Shown: one piece after another, positions 1-9,602 of the stretch
Layout: every line of letters starts with the position of its first letter
Numbering within the stretch: the stretch's first letter is position 1
Program-made: the position numbers and the translations under genes
The notes under the pieces: generated by a model
What the model saw: the letters and a program-made list of their open reading frames with translations, nothing else
Databases searched by the model: none
Told to the model about the DNA's origin: nothing
NCBI GenBank assembly: GCA_903857265.1
Contig: CAIODZ010000056.1
Coordinates: 1 to 64,000 of the forward strand
Length of the DNA stretch: 64,000 nucleotides
Direction of reading: 5' to 3'
DNA from: an uncultured Phycisphaerales bacterium
GTDB taxonomy: Bacteria > Planctomycetota > Phycisphaerae > Sedimentisphaerales > Anaerobacaceae

Positions 1-11
1 AAAGGTCGGCA

Positions 12-857
12 ATGGAGGGAAACACGCCGAACCAGATGTCTCAGGAATCCGCCGAAAAGATGCGGTTGGCGGTCGAAAAGCTGGAGCGGGAAGTTTTTAA
101 ACCTGACCCGCTGCCAAAAAGGACCCTGCCGTGGTTTATCGATATATTTTTATATCCGTTCAGCTTGTCTGGGATAATCCATATTGTAATTTTTGCGATT
201 ATACCGCCGTTGCTTTGGCTTCTTATCCTGCGTTACATTCATCCCTTCGGGGGGGTCCCGTATCTGATTCTTTATTTGCTGCTCGCCGGCTACGCCTTTT
301 ATTACATTAGCTATTGCGTCTTCGACAGCTCAAGGGGTGGCCTGCATGCGCCGGATGTCACCATTTATGATTCCCCCGACAAAATCGAATTATTTTCGCA
401 GGTTTTTCTTGTGATTGGTGTCGTGGCTGTCTGCTTTTTCCCGGCAGTCATATATTACATCGTGACCGAACGAGCCGATTTGGTGTTTTGGCTGCTGTTG
501 GCGGTCTGTATTTTCTTTCTCCCGATGGTTATGTTGACAACAGTGTTGTTCGATTCGGTCGATGCGCTCAAACCGGTTATGATTATCGCCTCGATATACA
601 GAACGTTTATCCCGTATTGCGGGCTTGTTTTAACCTTTTCCGCGATTGCCGGACTTATCGCTCCTGTCATATTGGGGTTGCCAAAGCCGGGGGATTTAAT
701 TGCCGGCCTTATTTACCTCCAATTACTTATGGATTATCTTTTGGGCACAGCTTGTATGCGGTATAAGATTGCTTTTGTGTATTTGGCGATTGTTTCAGCG
801 CACCTGTTGGGAAGGTTTTATCTGCGATATAAAAAGAAGCTCAATTGGGGTATATAA
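12..857 (+). CDS. Polytopic membrane protein of unknown function
   Basis: I do not recognise a family. The 281-residue product has a charged cytoplasmic-type N-terminus of about 40 residues (rich in Glu/Lys/Pro), followed by roughly seven hydrophobic segments (about 45-75, 79-101, 130-152, 157-184, 200-222, 229-247 and 250-270) and a short Lys/Arg-rich tail. There is no signal peptide and no obvious catalytic motif. The start at 12 lies so close to the window edge that its ribosome binding site and upstream neighbours cannot be judged. It converges on hisD, whose stop lies 15 bases downstream. It could be a DUF4013-like or similar integral membrane protein, but that is a guess. Confidence 0.7.
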   Translation: MEGNTPNQMSQESAEKMRLAVEKLEREVFKPDPLPKRTLPWFIDIFLYPFSLSGIIHIVIFAIIPPLLWLLILRYIHPFGGVPYLILYLLLAGYAFYYISYCVFDSSRGGLHAPDVTIYDSPDKIELFSQVFLVIGVVAVCFFPAVIYYIVTERADLVFWLLLAVCIFFLPMVMLTTVLFDSVDALKPVMIIASIYRTFIPYCGLVLTFSAIAGLIAPVILGLPKPGDLIAGLIYLQLLMDYLLGTACMRYKIAFVYLAIVSAHLLGRFYLRYKKKLNWGI

Positions 858-872
858 CCTGTCGCTGTTATC

Positions 873-2183
873 TTATTTTTGCTGACGTATCCGAACGCTT
901 CTGGCGTGTGCGTCTAATCCCTCTGCTTCCGCTAAGCGGATTATATCATCAGCACTTGCAGCCAACTTTTTTTTGTCGTATTCGATGATGCTCGTGGATT
1001 TTATGAAGTCGTTTGCGCTCAATGCGCTGAAAAATCTCGCGCTTGTTCCGGTGGGCAAAGTATGGCTTGGCCCCGCCCAGTAATCACCAACCGCTACCGG
1101 TGAATAATCGCCTATAAATATCGCGCCGGCGTTTTGTATCCTTGCGGCAATCTGCCTGCTTTGTTTGCCGCACTGAATCTGCAAATGCTCCGCCGCGAAA
1201 AGGTTCGCCCATTTCGGTATGTCAGCCATACGCCCAAATACCACAATAGCACCGAATCCGCCCAGCAGACAATCAAGAGCTTCTTTCGAACGACTTAGTT
1301 GTCCAATTTGCTGTTTGAGTTCCGCCAATACATCAATGGCAAGTTTTTCTGAATCCGTGAATAAAACCGCCGAACCCGGATTATGTTCCGCCTGGCTTAG
1401 CATATCCGCCGCTACCCAGGCAGGATTAGCTGCTTTGTTTGCTATTATTAGAACCTCGCTTGGTCCTGCAATCGAATCAATGCCGACAAAGCCAAGAACC
1501 ATTTTCTTTGCCATCTGAACCCAGGCATTTCCTGGTCCAACAATCTTGTCAACGCTTGATATTGTTTTGGTTCCAGTTTCCATCGCAAATACGGCCTGTG
1601 ACCCACCTATCCTGTAAACCTCTTTAATCTTCAATTCTTTGCAGGTCGCTAATATTACCGGGTGAATGCTGCCTTTATATCTTGGCGGCGATACCACAAC
1701 AATCTCTTTCACTCCCGCTACCTGCGCCGGAACAGCAGTCATAATTACCGTCGAAGGCAACGGAGCCGATGCGCCGGGGACGCATATCCCCACTCGTTCT
1801 ATTGGCGTATATCTTATGCCTGTCGATTTTAAGTTTTTGTCTTTACCAATAAATATTTTTGACTGGTATTCTTTAACGTTCTTAATCGCCTGTCGAATCG
1901 ACCTCAAAAGCTTTTTGTCGATTGCTTTGTGGGCGTTGTCCAGTTCTGCTTCCGATATCCTGAATTGCTCAGGGGTAAGTTTCACACCGTCAAATTTTTC
2001 CGTATATTCGGCTATCGCTTCATCCCCACGCTTAGTTACTTCATTAAAAATAGCATTCAATTGCTGTTCTTTCTCACCGCTGAAATAAGTAGCTTGGATA
2101 ACGGCCGTCCGGATTTCCGCGAATCGTTCCGCAAAATCCGGCTGGTCGTATTTAATCAGAATTTTATCAAGCTCATTCGCCAT
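873..2183 (-). CDS. hisD: Histidinol dehydrogenase
   Basis: Catalyses the last two NAD-dependent oxidations of histidine synthesis, L-histidinol to L-histidine, in the cytoplasm. The 436-residue length is normal for HisD. Family signatures are present: a GPGNAWV stretch near residue 217, a SQAEHNPGSA stretch near 265 (Zn ligand region), the catalytic FAAEHLQ Glu-His pair near 330, and the GPSHTLPTG stretch after it. The upstream minus-strand neighbour is a secreted protein gene 52 bases away, coupled in turn to aconitase, so hisD may be the last gene of that run; other his genes are not adjacent (hisA lies alone at 11.9 kb). The leader between the two genes is almost wholly made of CTCTGTG repeats. 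Function is firm. Confidence 0.97.
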   Translation of the reverse strand: MANELDKILIKYDQPDFAERFAEIRTAVIQATYFSGEKEQQLNAIFNEVTKRGDEAIAEYTEKFDGVKLTPEQFRISEAELDNAHKAIDKKLLRSIRQAIKNVKEYQSKIFIGKDKNLKSTGIRYTPIERVGICVPGASAPLPSTVIMTAVPAQVAGVKEIVVVSPPRYKGSIHPVILATCKELKIKEVYRIGGSQAVFAMETGTKTISSVDKIVGPGNAWVQMAKKMVLGFVGIDSIAGPSEVLIIANKAANPAWVAADMLSQAEHNPGSAVLFTDSEKLAIDVLAELKQQIGQLSRSKEALDCLLGGFGAIVVFGRMADIPKWANLFAAEHLQIQCGKQSRQIAARIQNAGAIFIGDYSPVAVGDYWAGPSHTLPTGTSARFFSALSANDFIKSTSIIEYDKKKLAASADDIIRLAEAEGLDAHARSVRIRQQK

Positions 2184-2187
2184 TTTT

Positions 2188-2229
2188 CTCTGTGTCCTCT
2201 GTGCTCTCTGTGGCTAAAAAACCTCTGTG
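2188..2229. repeat. Four-copy CTCTGTG short repeat
   Basis: Four exact copies of CTCTGTG (2188-2194, 2197-2203, 2206-2212, 2223-2229), the first three on a 9-base period, fill the 52-base leader between the secreted protein stop and the hisD start. On the hisD coding strand the unit reads CACAGAG. The arrangement looks like an inserted intergenic repeat rather than a regulator site; its AGAGGA segment could weakly assist ribosome binding. Confidence 0.7.
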
Positions 2230-2235
2230 GCAAAA

Positions 2236-3084
2236 TTATCTCCCGAAATTCCCGTAACTATACATCCTCGTCGCCTTTTGCAGCAGCAGGTATTGTTCGC
2301 CTTTATATTTGGTTAAAATGCCCGCCACGTTAAACCGCACCGGGTTTGACTCGCTTCGCACCTGTGTCATCGCATCTTCGAGTTTCTGGCAGGGCAGCAG
2401 CTTTATAGCGAATTTATCGACCCCTCGCCCAAACGCGTCTGCCTCGAAAACATATAGCCCGTTTTTGACTGTTATTCGCCCGGCCCTGTTGGCGAAAATC
2501 GTGTCCTGTTTCAGTTGCAGCTCTTCGGCCCGGGTCGCCTGCGCCTCGGTCGTCGGCAAAACCTCCGATGTCTTCAATAATGCCACTATCTCCGGCGGTA
2601 TACTCACCACGTCATTCGGGGTATTCACCGCCTGCGTAACCGCATTTGCTTCATTTTGCCCTTTTTCTTCCGCGGGCCTGTTTATCTTGCGAAGCGACAG
2701 ATAATATACCGCGAATAAATAATTCTTCCCCTCGAACTTCGTTACCTTTGCCCATATCCTAAACATCGCGTCGTTTCGCTCTTTTGCGTCCATTATCATT
2801 TTCTCGAGCGTCGCCGAGCCGAGCATCTCTAATTGTTGTCCTGCTTTTATCTCCACCCCGCCTATGTTCGCCGCGGATTCGAATTCAAATGCCCATTTGT
2901 CATTCCCTGTTTGAACCAGCTTGCCGTCAACTCCCGCGAAAACGTAATCATCGGGTAATAATTTATCACCGGCCTGCGATTTAACTTCGTGGGTTGATTT
3001 CTCGCCGCTGTTTTTTGTCGCCGTTGCCGACGTCGTTATTGCTGCCGCAATCGTCAGGGCCAAAATAAATCTCGCTATCCTCAT
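2236..3084 (-). CDS. Secreted protein with two similar halves, unknown function
   Basis: No family recognised. The 282-residue product begins with a typical signal peptide (MRIARFILALTIAAAITTSA, then cleavage around residues 20-23). The mature part seems to contain an internal duplication: both halves start with an F-A-(N/G)-x-(D/A)-G-(K/R) stretch, run through a segment ending in KLL/QLE, a Met/Val-rich helix with AM..R, and a V-(T/G)-K-(F/Y)-(E/K)-G-(K/E)-(N/Q)-YL motif (about residues 48-135 and 195-275). That pattern suggests two small beta-barrel-like modules. Its ATG overlaps the stop of the aconitase gene by 4 bases (ATGA), indicating translational coupling, which is odd for a periplasmic protein beside a TCA enzyme. 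Confidence 0.8.
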   Translation of the reverse strand: MRIARFILALTIAAAITTSATATKNSGEKSTHEVKSQAGDKLLPDDYVFAGVDGKLVQTGNDKWAFEFESAANIGGVEIKAGQQLEMLGSATLEKMIMDAKERNDAMFRIWAKVTKFEGKNYLFAVYYLSLRKINRPAEEKGQNEANAVTQAVNTPNDVVSIPPEIVALLKTSEVLPTTEAQATRAEELQLKQDTIFANRAGRITVKNGLYVFEADAFGRGVDKFAIKLLPCQKLEDAMTQVRSESNPVRFNVAGILTKYKGEQYLLLQKATRMYSYGNFGR

Positions 3085-5084
3085 CGTTTGGCTTTCTCTT
3101 TTTTGCCGGCTTTTTTGTTCGACTGCTCAAGCGTATATTTCAACAGTCCGCCCGAAAGCAGAATCTCCCTGTCTCTGCCCGACAGGTTTAACTTGCCCAT
3201 AATCTCATATCTGCCTTTTTCTTCGACAATTTTAATTTCGTCTTTGCTTTTTATCGCATCGACTAAGCCGTCTATCCGCAGATTGTCGCCCTGGCTGATT
3301 TTTTCGTAGTTGTCCTGGTTAGCCAACTCTATCGGCACAATGCAGAAATTTATCAAATTCGCCTTGTGAATCCGCTCAATCGTTTTGGCGATTACGGCCC
3401 GCACGCCAAGATACATCGGGCATAACGCAGCGTGTTCTCTTGATGACCCCTGTCCGTAACTCGCCCCCGCAACAATAATGCCGCCCCTGCCCTCGTTTTT
3501 CACCTTCATCGCTCGTTCAGCGAAACCAGGTTTGCCTTTTTCATTGAAGCAGTGGAACACGACCTTCGCGTATTCGGGCACGTTGCTGCGAAGCTTCAAA
3601 AACGCCCCCGCGGGCATTATGTGGTCCGTCGTGATTTTATCGCCGCATTTTATCAGCACTTCCGCCTTCAAATCCGCAGGCAATTGCCTCGGCTGTTCGG
3701 GCACAACTATCGTCGTCCCGCGAATAACCTCCGCCTTCGCCGCCTCCTTCTTGCTCAAAGGCGCCTCAATCATATTGTCATTGATAATAAATTTGGCCGG
3801 CTGCTCAATCTTCGGGTACTTTATCCCGAACACCTTTTTAATTTCTCTCGGGTCGGTAATCTTCCCCGTCAACGCCGATGCCACCGCCGTCTCAGGACTC
3901 ACTAGAAATACCTTATCATCCTTCGTTCCGCTTCTTCCCGCGAAATTCCGATTAAACGTCCGCAAGCTCACGACCCCGTCTGCGGGCGAAAAACCAAGCC
4001 CTATGCAGGGCCCGCACCCGCTCTCAAGAATCCTCGCCCCAGCCGAGATAATATCCCCCAGCGTACCGTTTGCTGCCAGCATATTCAAAACTTCCCTGCT
4101 TCCCGGTGCAACCGCGAATTCAACAGTCGGGTCAATCTTCCTGCCCTTTAACGCCGTTGCAACCATCATCAAATCCGCGTAGCTCGAATTTGTGCAGCTT
4201 CCTATCGCTATCTGTTTCGATGGAGCACCGGCGATTTCTGCGATTGTTTTCACATTATCAGGCGACGACGGGCACGCCGCCATTGGTTCAAGCTTCGACA
4301 AATCAATCTCAATCAGCCGGTCATAAATCGCCCCAGCATCCGCACTCATCGGCTGATAATCCTTTTCCCGCTTCTGCGCCGCCAGGAATTTCTTTGTCTG
4401 CGCATCACTGGGGAAAATACTCGTCGTTACCCCTAATTCCGCGCCCATATTCGTAATCGTCGCCCGTTGCGGCACAGTCAGCGTCGCAACCCCAGGCCCG
4501 AAGTACTCGACACCCCAGCCCACGTTACCCTTCGTAGTCAGTATGCTCAACAGTTTCAGGATTACGTCTTTCGCCGCCACCCAGTCAGGTAGTTGCCCCG
4601 TCAATTTAACGCCTATAACTTTTGGGCAAGCCAGATAAAATGGTCCCCCGCCCATCGCAACCGCAATGTCGAGTCCGCCCGCGCCTATCGCTATCGCTCC
4701 GATTCCCCCCGCAGTAGGCGTATGCGAATCGCTCCCCAATAGTGTCGCACCGGGTTTTGCAAACCGTTCCAAATGAACCTGATGACAAATCCCGTTGCCC
4801 GCCCGCGAATGATAAACCCCGCTTTTGGCTGCTATCGTCTGCAAATACAAATGGTCGTTATGATTCTCCGGCCCAAACTGCGACATATTATGGTCAATGT
4901 AACTAACCGATAAATCAGTCCTTACTCGACCAGCACCCATCGATTCAAAAAGCAAGAACGCCGTCGTTCCTGTCGCGTCCTGCGTCAGCGTCTGGTCAAT
5001 CCGTATCCCAATCTGCTCGCCTGCCGCGAGTTTTCCTTCAACAAGGTGCGCCCCAAGTATCTTGTAAAAAAGCGTCTCAGCCAA
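3081..5084 (-). CDS. acn: Aconitate hydratase (Aquifex-type, 667 aa)
   Basis: Interconverts citrate and isocitrate with a [4Fe-4S] cluster in the TCA cycle. The 667-residue length, shorter than AcnA/AcnB, and the order of the LeuC-like domain (about 1-420) and swivelling LeuD-like domain (about 465-640) fit the Aquifex-type single-chain aconitases. The cluster cysteines are visible as C297 in GSCTNSS and C357/C360 in GCGPCIG; the DSHTPTAGGIGA substrate loop (about 118-130) and the YGQGSSREHAA loop in the swivelling domain are also present. Leucine-pathway isopropylmalate isomerase is normally split into two chains, so aconitase is favoured. It leads a minus-strand run with the secreted protein gene and hisD. 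Confidence 0.93.
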   Translation of the reverse strand: MAETLFYKILGAHLVEGKLAAGEQIGIRIDQTLTQDATGTTAFLLFESMGAGRVRTDLSVSYIDHNMSQFGPENHNDHLYLQTIAAKSGVYHSRAGNGICHQVHLERFAKPGATLLGSDSHTPTAGGIGAIAIGAGGLDIAVAMGGGPFYLACPKVIGVKLTGQLPDWVAAKDVILKLLSILTTKGNVGWGVEYFGPGVATLTVPQRATITNMGAELGVTTSIFPSDAQTKKFLAAQKREKDYQPMSADAGAIYDRLIEIDLSKLEPMAACPSSPDNVKTIAEIAGAPSKQIAIGSCTNSSYADLMMVATALKGRKIDPTVEFAVAPGSREVLNMLAANGTLGDIISAGARILESGCGPCIGLGFSPADGVVSLRTFNRNFAGRSGTKDDKVFLVSPETAVASALTGKITDPREIKKVFGIKYPKIEQPAKFIINDNMIEAPLSKKEAAKAEVIRGTTIVVPEQPRQLPADLKAEVLIKCGDKITTDHIMPAGAFLKLRSNVPEYAKVVFHCFNEKGKPGFAERAMKVKNEGRGGIIVAGASYGQGSSREHAALCPMYLGVRAVIAKTIERIHKANLINFCIVPIELANQDNYEKISQGDNLRIDGLVDAIKSKDEIKIVEEKGRYEIMGKLNLSGRDREILLSGGLLKYTLEQSNKKAGKKEKAKR

Positions 5085-5192
5085 CTTTTAACCCCAATTA
5101 TTATTGTTTAGCCCCGCCCCCGCCGGGCGGGCTCAAGCCAATTTAACACAAAGCTCCCGCAAATACAAACCCCTCACATTGTCATTTCGATG

Positions 5193-6320
5193 TCAGAAGT
5201 AATATCTGCCTAAGTAGCCGATTATTGCCTTTTTAACTTCCAAGGGGTCTATCGGGCCGGTATGACGATAAATTATCTCGCCGCCCGGCTTTATAATAAC
5301 CGTGTAAGGGATGCCGCCTTCCCAGTCCTTGTCCAGTGCCTCGCCTAATTCGGTTCTGTCTTCCGAGTTGAACTGGTAATTAGTACAGGAAACTTGTTTA
5401 TCCTTCAGGAATTTTATAACAGCGTCTTTTTTGCCCGGCATATCCCCGCTGATTGTTACCATTTCGAACGGTCTGCTGCTGCGGTACATCCGGTTTATAT
5501 TGACTAATTCCGGCATCTCAATAACGCATGGCCCGCACCAGGTTGCCCATATATTGACGAGGCGCAGTTTGCCGGAATTGTTTTTCATGATCTCACGCAC
5601 GCCGTTGGCGTCTATAAGATTCACCTCAACCGGCTCTTTTGCCCATTCCGCAAACGCCTTCTGCGCTGAGTTCCGCTTGTCCGCCCATTTTATCGTGCAG
5701 CCGACCGTCTTCATTTTCTTTATCGCAATCTCTCGCCCATCGAGCAATGCATCAATCGCATCCCGCGCAAAACTTTTCTTTATTTTGCTCGGGTCTTCCG
5801 AATTATCTACCGCGCCCGCGTATTGCAGTTTGCGTTCCTTGTCGAATATGAATACGTGAGGTGTGCTGACGGGCCCATAAGCGCGAGCTGCCGCCTGTGT
5901 CTGGCCGTCGTAAAGATACGGGAAATTAAACTTCCTCTCCGCTGCCCGTATCTTCATCTCATCTAACGAATCACCCATGTCGGTATATCCCAGCTCGTCC
6001 AGCCGGACCGCCTGCGGGTCATTCGGCGATATTGCCACAACCGCTACCCCCTTGCTTTTATAATCCGTAACCAGTTGCATCAGCCGGCTTTCGTATGCCT
6101 GCGCTGTCGGGCAGTGATTGGCGGTAAACACAATCACAAGGATATTCGCGTCTGCAAAATCCGCCAGCCGGTACTCTCGACCATCCACGCCGGGCAAACT
6201 GAAATCCGGTGCAGTTGCCCCGATTTCCAAAGGCACAACCTTACTCGTCTCCGCCGAAACATTCCCCATAACAATCGTCGCGATTAGAATCGCCGACCAA
6301 AATACGTTCCGTCCGTTCAT
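5193..6320 (-). CDS. Secreted double thioredoxin-fold protein (redoxin + TlpA-like)
   Basis: Probable periplasmic thiol-disulfide protein. I place the start at 6320, giving 375 residues, because GGAGG (complement of 6329-6333) sits 8 bases upstream and a signal peptide (to about VSA, residue 22) follows; a longer open frame extends to 6434 without such support. Domain 1 (about 28-190) is an AhpC/TSA-like redoxin with a single Cys, C70 in NHCPTA, and the ISPND loop. Domain 2 (about 230-370) is TlpA-like with a classical WCGPC active site (C262, C265). The Cys pattern suggests one peroxidase- or sensor-like module joined to a reductase module. It is divergent from the GH2 gene across a 230-base spacer holding the promoters; I saw no clear operator there. 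Confidence 0.88.
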   Translation of the reverse strand: MNGRNVFWSAILIATIVMGNVSAETSKVVPLEIGATAPDFSLPGVDGREYRLADFADANILVIVFTANHCPTAQAYESRLMQLVTDYKSKGVAVVAISPNDPQAVRLDELGYTDMGDSLDEMKIRAAERKFNFPYLYDGQTQAAARAYGPVSTPHVFIFDKERKLQYAGAVDNSEDPSKIKKSFARDAIDALLDGREIAIKKMKTVGCTIKWADKRNSAQKAFAEWAKEPVEVNLIDANGVREIMKNNSGKLRLVNIWATWCGPCVIEMPELVNINRMYRSSRPFEMVTISGDMPGKKDAVIKFLKDKQVSCTNYQFNSEDRTELGEALDKDWEGGIPYTVIIKPGGEIIYRHTGPIDPLEVKKAIIGYLGRYYF

Positions 6321-6550
6321 AACATATACCTCCATACAGCTATCTTTACTCAAATGATACGCCATCCTCAATCGATAATCAACCCGGCAATATCCACGCA
6401 TAAAAAAACCGGCCTGGTTGCAACCTGAATCCACACCTTTTACTCTTCACGTTTATATGTTTGCATATTATTATCTTATCAGAATAATGAACAGTGCGAC
6501 CGATAAGCTCGAACAATTAAAACATGGTTTTGCGATAACGGATTAAACGA

Positions 6551-8641
6551 ATGAGGATTAAAATTTACATTGCTTTGGTTTTAGCAGTTCTCTTTGGAGC
6601 AGACAACGCTTTTTCGCAGGGTTTTTGGAGCTATCGCGACAGCTTTAATATTGTTGACTGGAAGTTTTATAAAGGCGACATCCACTCTGCTGAAAGCGGC
6701 GACAAAATATCGGAACAAGGTTGGGAAGGCGTGACCGTACCTCATACTTGGAATGCGAAAGACGTTCTGACAGAGGGAGACCATTGTTATCAGGGGGTAG
6801 GATGGTATCGAAGCAGTTTTGATTTGCCAAAGGAGCAAAAAAGCAGGAGGTACTTTATTCGTTTTGAAGGCGTATGCCTGGTGTCTGATATATATGTCAA
6901 CGGCGTTTACATTGGCCGGCACAAAGGCGGCTATTCGGCTTTTTGCTACGAAATCACCAGGCAGGTCAGACCGGGTCGCAAAAACAGCATTTCCGTCAAG
7001 GTGGATAATTCGATGCAGCCGGACGTGGCACCTTCCGGGACTTACCTTTATCCTTTGTTCGGGGGCATTTACCGTCCTGTCACCGTATTCAGCACGGACG
7101 ATTTATGTATATCACCTCTCGATTACGCTTCGAGCGGCGTATATATCCGCCCCGTGAATGTTTCACAGAAACAAGCAGATGTTGAAGTGGCGATACTTCT
7201 GGATTACCGCGCCGCCTCAAAAGACCCAAACGACGCCGAGGTAATGCTTAAGACGACCGTGATGGACAATAATAATGTGATTGCTCAAAGCAGTGAAAAA
7301 GTTGTTGTAAAAAACAATCGGCAGACCGCAAGCGTTTCAAAAATTCACATAGATAATCCGCATCTCTGGAATGCCAGAAAAGACCCGCATTTATACAAGC
7401 TGAATGTCCGTGTGGAAGACGCACAGGGAGTAAAAATAGACGAAATAGACCAGCCGCTTGGGCTACGTTTCTTCGAAGTTGACAGGGATAAAGGTCTTAT
7501 ACTGAACGGCAAACCATATCATTTGTATGGTGTATGCAGGCATCAGGAATGGCAGGGGCTTGGTTCTGCGTTAACCGACGAGCAACACAAAAAAGACATC
7601 GAGCTGATACTTGAACTTGGCGCCAATGGCGTTCGGTTGGCGCATTATCAGCAGGCGGACAAAATGTACAGCTTGTGTGACGAGAAAGGCCTTGTGGTCT
7701 GGGCGGAAATCCCGAACACTCCGGCGTATCGGGCGGAAAATCCCGCATATCTTCAGAACTGCAAAGAGCAGCTGACGGAACTTATCAAACAAAACTTCAA
7801 TCACCCCTCAATTTTCTTCTGGGGAATGTACAACGAAATTCCAATCTCCGCCGAAGACGTAAAATCGCTGCACCAGACCGCCAAACAGCTGGACCCCTAT
7901 CGTTTAACCACCCAAGCGGACTTCACGCAGGTTACAGGCAGACATTTTGTGACGGATGTCGCCGCTTGGAACTGGTACTTCGGCTGGTATTATGACAAGG
8001 TTGACAAATACATTACATGGTATGACAAACTTCACAAAGAACACCCGGAACTAAAAGGTGGCCTGAGCGAATACGGCGCCGAAGGTTGTATCAGCCAGCA
8101 GCAGGAGGACCCGAATCGCCCGAATCCTTATGGCAGGTTTTTCCCCGAGCAATACCAGCGTCTTTACCATGAGGAGGTCTGGAAGAACATAAAAGACAGA
8201 AATGACATCTGGTGCAAGTTTGTATGGAATATGTTCGATTTTAGCTGGACGTTCGCCAAACGCGGCGACCGTGATTTTATCAATCACAAAGGGCTTGTTA
8301 CGCACGACCGCCAGGTGAAAAAAGACGCCTTCTATTTCTACAAGGCGAATTGGTCCGATGAGCCGGTCCTTTATATCCTCAGCAGACGCAATACGCAGCG
8401 CACCCAAAGCAATGTGCAGGTCGTGGTTTACACAAATCTCGATGAAGTCGAGCTGTACATCAACAGCAAACTGATATCGAAGAAAAAAATGGATTCAGAT
8501 ATCCACAAGATTACCTGGGAAAACGTCGGGCTTGTGCTTGGGAATAACCAGGTAAATGTAATCGGCTATAAAGGCGGCAAAAAATATACCGACGCCTGTG
8601 AATGGATACTGGTTACGAAATCCGACAGCAATTCCCCATAG
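6551..8641 (+). CDS. Secreted glycoside hydrolase family 2 (beta-galactosidase-like)
   Basis: Hydrolyses a terminal beta-glycosidic bond, probably beta-galactoside, outside the cytoplasm. The 696-residue product has a signal peptide (about 1-22, ending NAFS), a jelly-roll sugar-binding domain (about 30-185), an immunoglobulin-like domain (about 190-300), and a TIM barrel. The acid/base is E429 in GMYNEI and the nucleophile E507 in GLSEYGAEG. A short C-terminal beta domain (about 610-696) follows. It is alone on the plus strand, with no SusC/D-type transporter or sulfatase next to it, so its substrate cannot be read from context. The true linkage could also be beta-glucuronide or beta-mannoside. 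Confidence 0.92.
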   Translation: MRIKIYIALVLAVLFGADNAFSQGFWSYRDSFNIVDWKFYKGDIHSAESGDKISEQGWEGVTVPHTWNAKDVLTEGDHCYQGVGWYRSSFDLPKEQKSRRYFIRFEGVCLVSDIYVNGVYIGRHKGGYSAFCYEITRQVRPGRKNSISVKVDNSMQPDVAPSGTYLYPLFGGIYRPVTVFSTDDLCISPLDYASSGVYIRPVNVSQKQADVEVAILLDYRAASKDPNDAEVMLKTTVMDNNNVIAQSSEKVVVKNNRQTASVSKIHIDNPHLWNARKDPHLYKLNVRVEDAQGVKIDEIDQPLGLRFFEVDRDKGLILNGKPYHLYGVCRHQEWQGLGSALTDEQHKKDIELILELGANGVRLAHYQQADKMYSLCDEKGLVVWAEIPNTPAYRAENPAYLQNCKEQLTELIKQNFNHPSIFFWGMYNEIPISAEDVKSLHQTAKQLDPYRLTTQADFTQVTGRHFVTDVAAWNWYFGWYYDKVDKYITWYDKLHKEHPELKGGLSEYGAEGCISQQQEDPNRPNPYGRFFPEQYQRLYHEEVWKNIKDRNDIWCKFVWNMFDFSWTFAKRGDRDFINHKGLVTHDRQVKKDAFYFYKANWSDEPVLYILSRRNTQRTQSNVQVVVYTNLDEVELYINSKLISKKKMDSDIHKITWENVGLVLGNNQVNVIGYKGGKKYTDACEWILVTKSDSNSP

Positions 8642-8661
8642 GATATAAATTTTGCTCGACT

Positions 8662-9423
8662 CTACATGTCTGCCGGCCTTTGATGGTAGAATTTACTCAG
8701 CTCGCGATACAAATCCGGATACGTCTTTTGCAAATCCTTTGGCCGTTCGAAGAAATATTCGGTCGCGACTGCGAAAAATTCCGCCGGGTCCTGGCCCGCG
8801 TATGACCCCAGTAGCGTAGGCCTGTTACTCGATAAATCCTGCTGAAGCTTGATATAGTTTTTATGAAGTACCCTCGCCCATGTGATAAACGTTGACCGCT
8901 GCTGTAGCACCGCGGAACTGTCACCCTGTCCGCAGGTGCTGTCCAATTGGTGTGCGAATTCGTGAAACACAACATTATGTCCGTCGCGCACGTCTGCCGC
9001 ATCTCGCCGGATATCATCCCACGACAGCACAACCGCCCCGCGATGCCACGACTCGCCTAATCGCACGTCAAATCCTTCTTCTACGACCCCGCCCGCCAGA
9101 TGTCTCGTTGCTTTTGCGACGTATGCCGCCGGGTAAACGAGTATCGAATGCAATCCCGGGTAATAATCGGTTTCGCGGTGCAAAAGCAGTACGCACGCCT
9201 GCGCCGCTATCGTTACCCTGATTTCATCGGTAATCGCCAGTCCGCCGCAGCCGAAGAAATGCTTCTCCGCCAGGAATACGAGAATATGCTGCTTCAATTC
9301 CTCTTTGTCGAGCACAGACAACCTGCGATAGAACAGCACATGCCCTTCAATTATACCCGCCCATTCCGGCGGGAAGGGCCGCTGCCTTATCCGCTTTCTA
9401 CGCCATTTCTTAAAAAACCACAT
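8662..9423 (-). CDS. mtfA: MtfA-family zinc peptidase (M90)
   Basis: Zinc metallopeptidase related to E. coli MtfA, which binds the glucose-PTS repressor Mlc. The 253-residue product has the HExxH metal motif as HEFAHQLD (H154, H158) and a downstream EFFAVATEYFFE helix that provides the third ligand Glu; the PPEW and GYYPGLHSILVYP-like family stretches are also visible (here YYPGLHSILVYP near 87-98). There is no signal peptide; the N-terminus is strongly basic (KKWRRKRIRQR). It converges with the GH2 gene, 20 bases apart, and is divergent from ispE. Whether it has an Mlc-like partner here is not visible. Confidence 0.93.
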   Translation of the reverse strand: MWFFKKWRRKRIRQRPFPPEWAGIIEGHVLFYRRLSVLDKEELKQHILVFLAEKHFFGCGGLAITDEIRVTIAAQACVLLLHRETDYYPGLHSILVYPAAYVAKATRHLAGGVVEEGFDVRLGESWHRGAVVLSWDDIRRDAADVRDGHNVVFHEFAHQLDSTCGQGDSSAVLQQRSTFITWARVLHKNYIKLQQDLSSNRPTLLGSYAGQDPAEFFAVATEYFFERPKDLQKTYPDLYRELSKFYHQRPADM

Positions 9424-9602
9424 ACATGGGATTATAATCCCGAAAGCATAACTTCCGCCAGCCGAAGTTGCGGGATGCGCAATTTACCTTGTTCATTAGC
9501 GAACCGACGAACCATCTGCCGGGGAACAATATATTGTCTTCGACTGCTACTTGCCATAAACTATCTTTCGACAAATTTATTACGAATACTGGGTATAATG
9601 CC

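Noticed and set aside
3478-4182. A 234-codon plus-strand ORF opposite aconitase
   Set aside because: It is a shadow of the well-conserved aconitase frame, with no recognisable domain.
5110-5132. A GC-rich hairpin (about CCCCGCCC/GGGCGGG) between aconitase and the redoxin gene
   Set aside because: It has a stem but no T-tract on either strand, so I do not call it a terminator.
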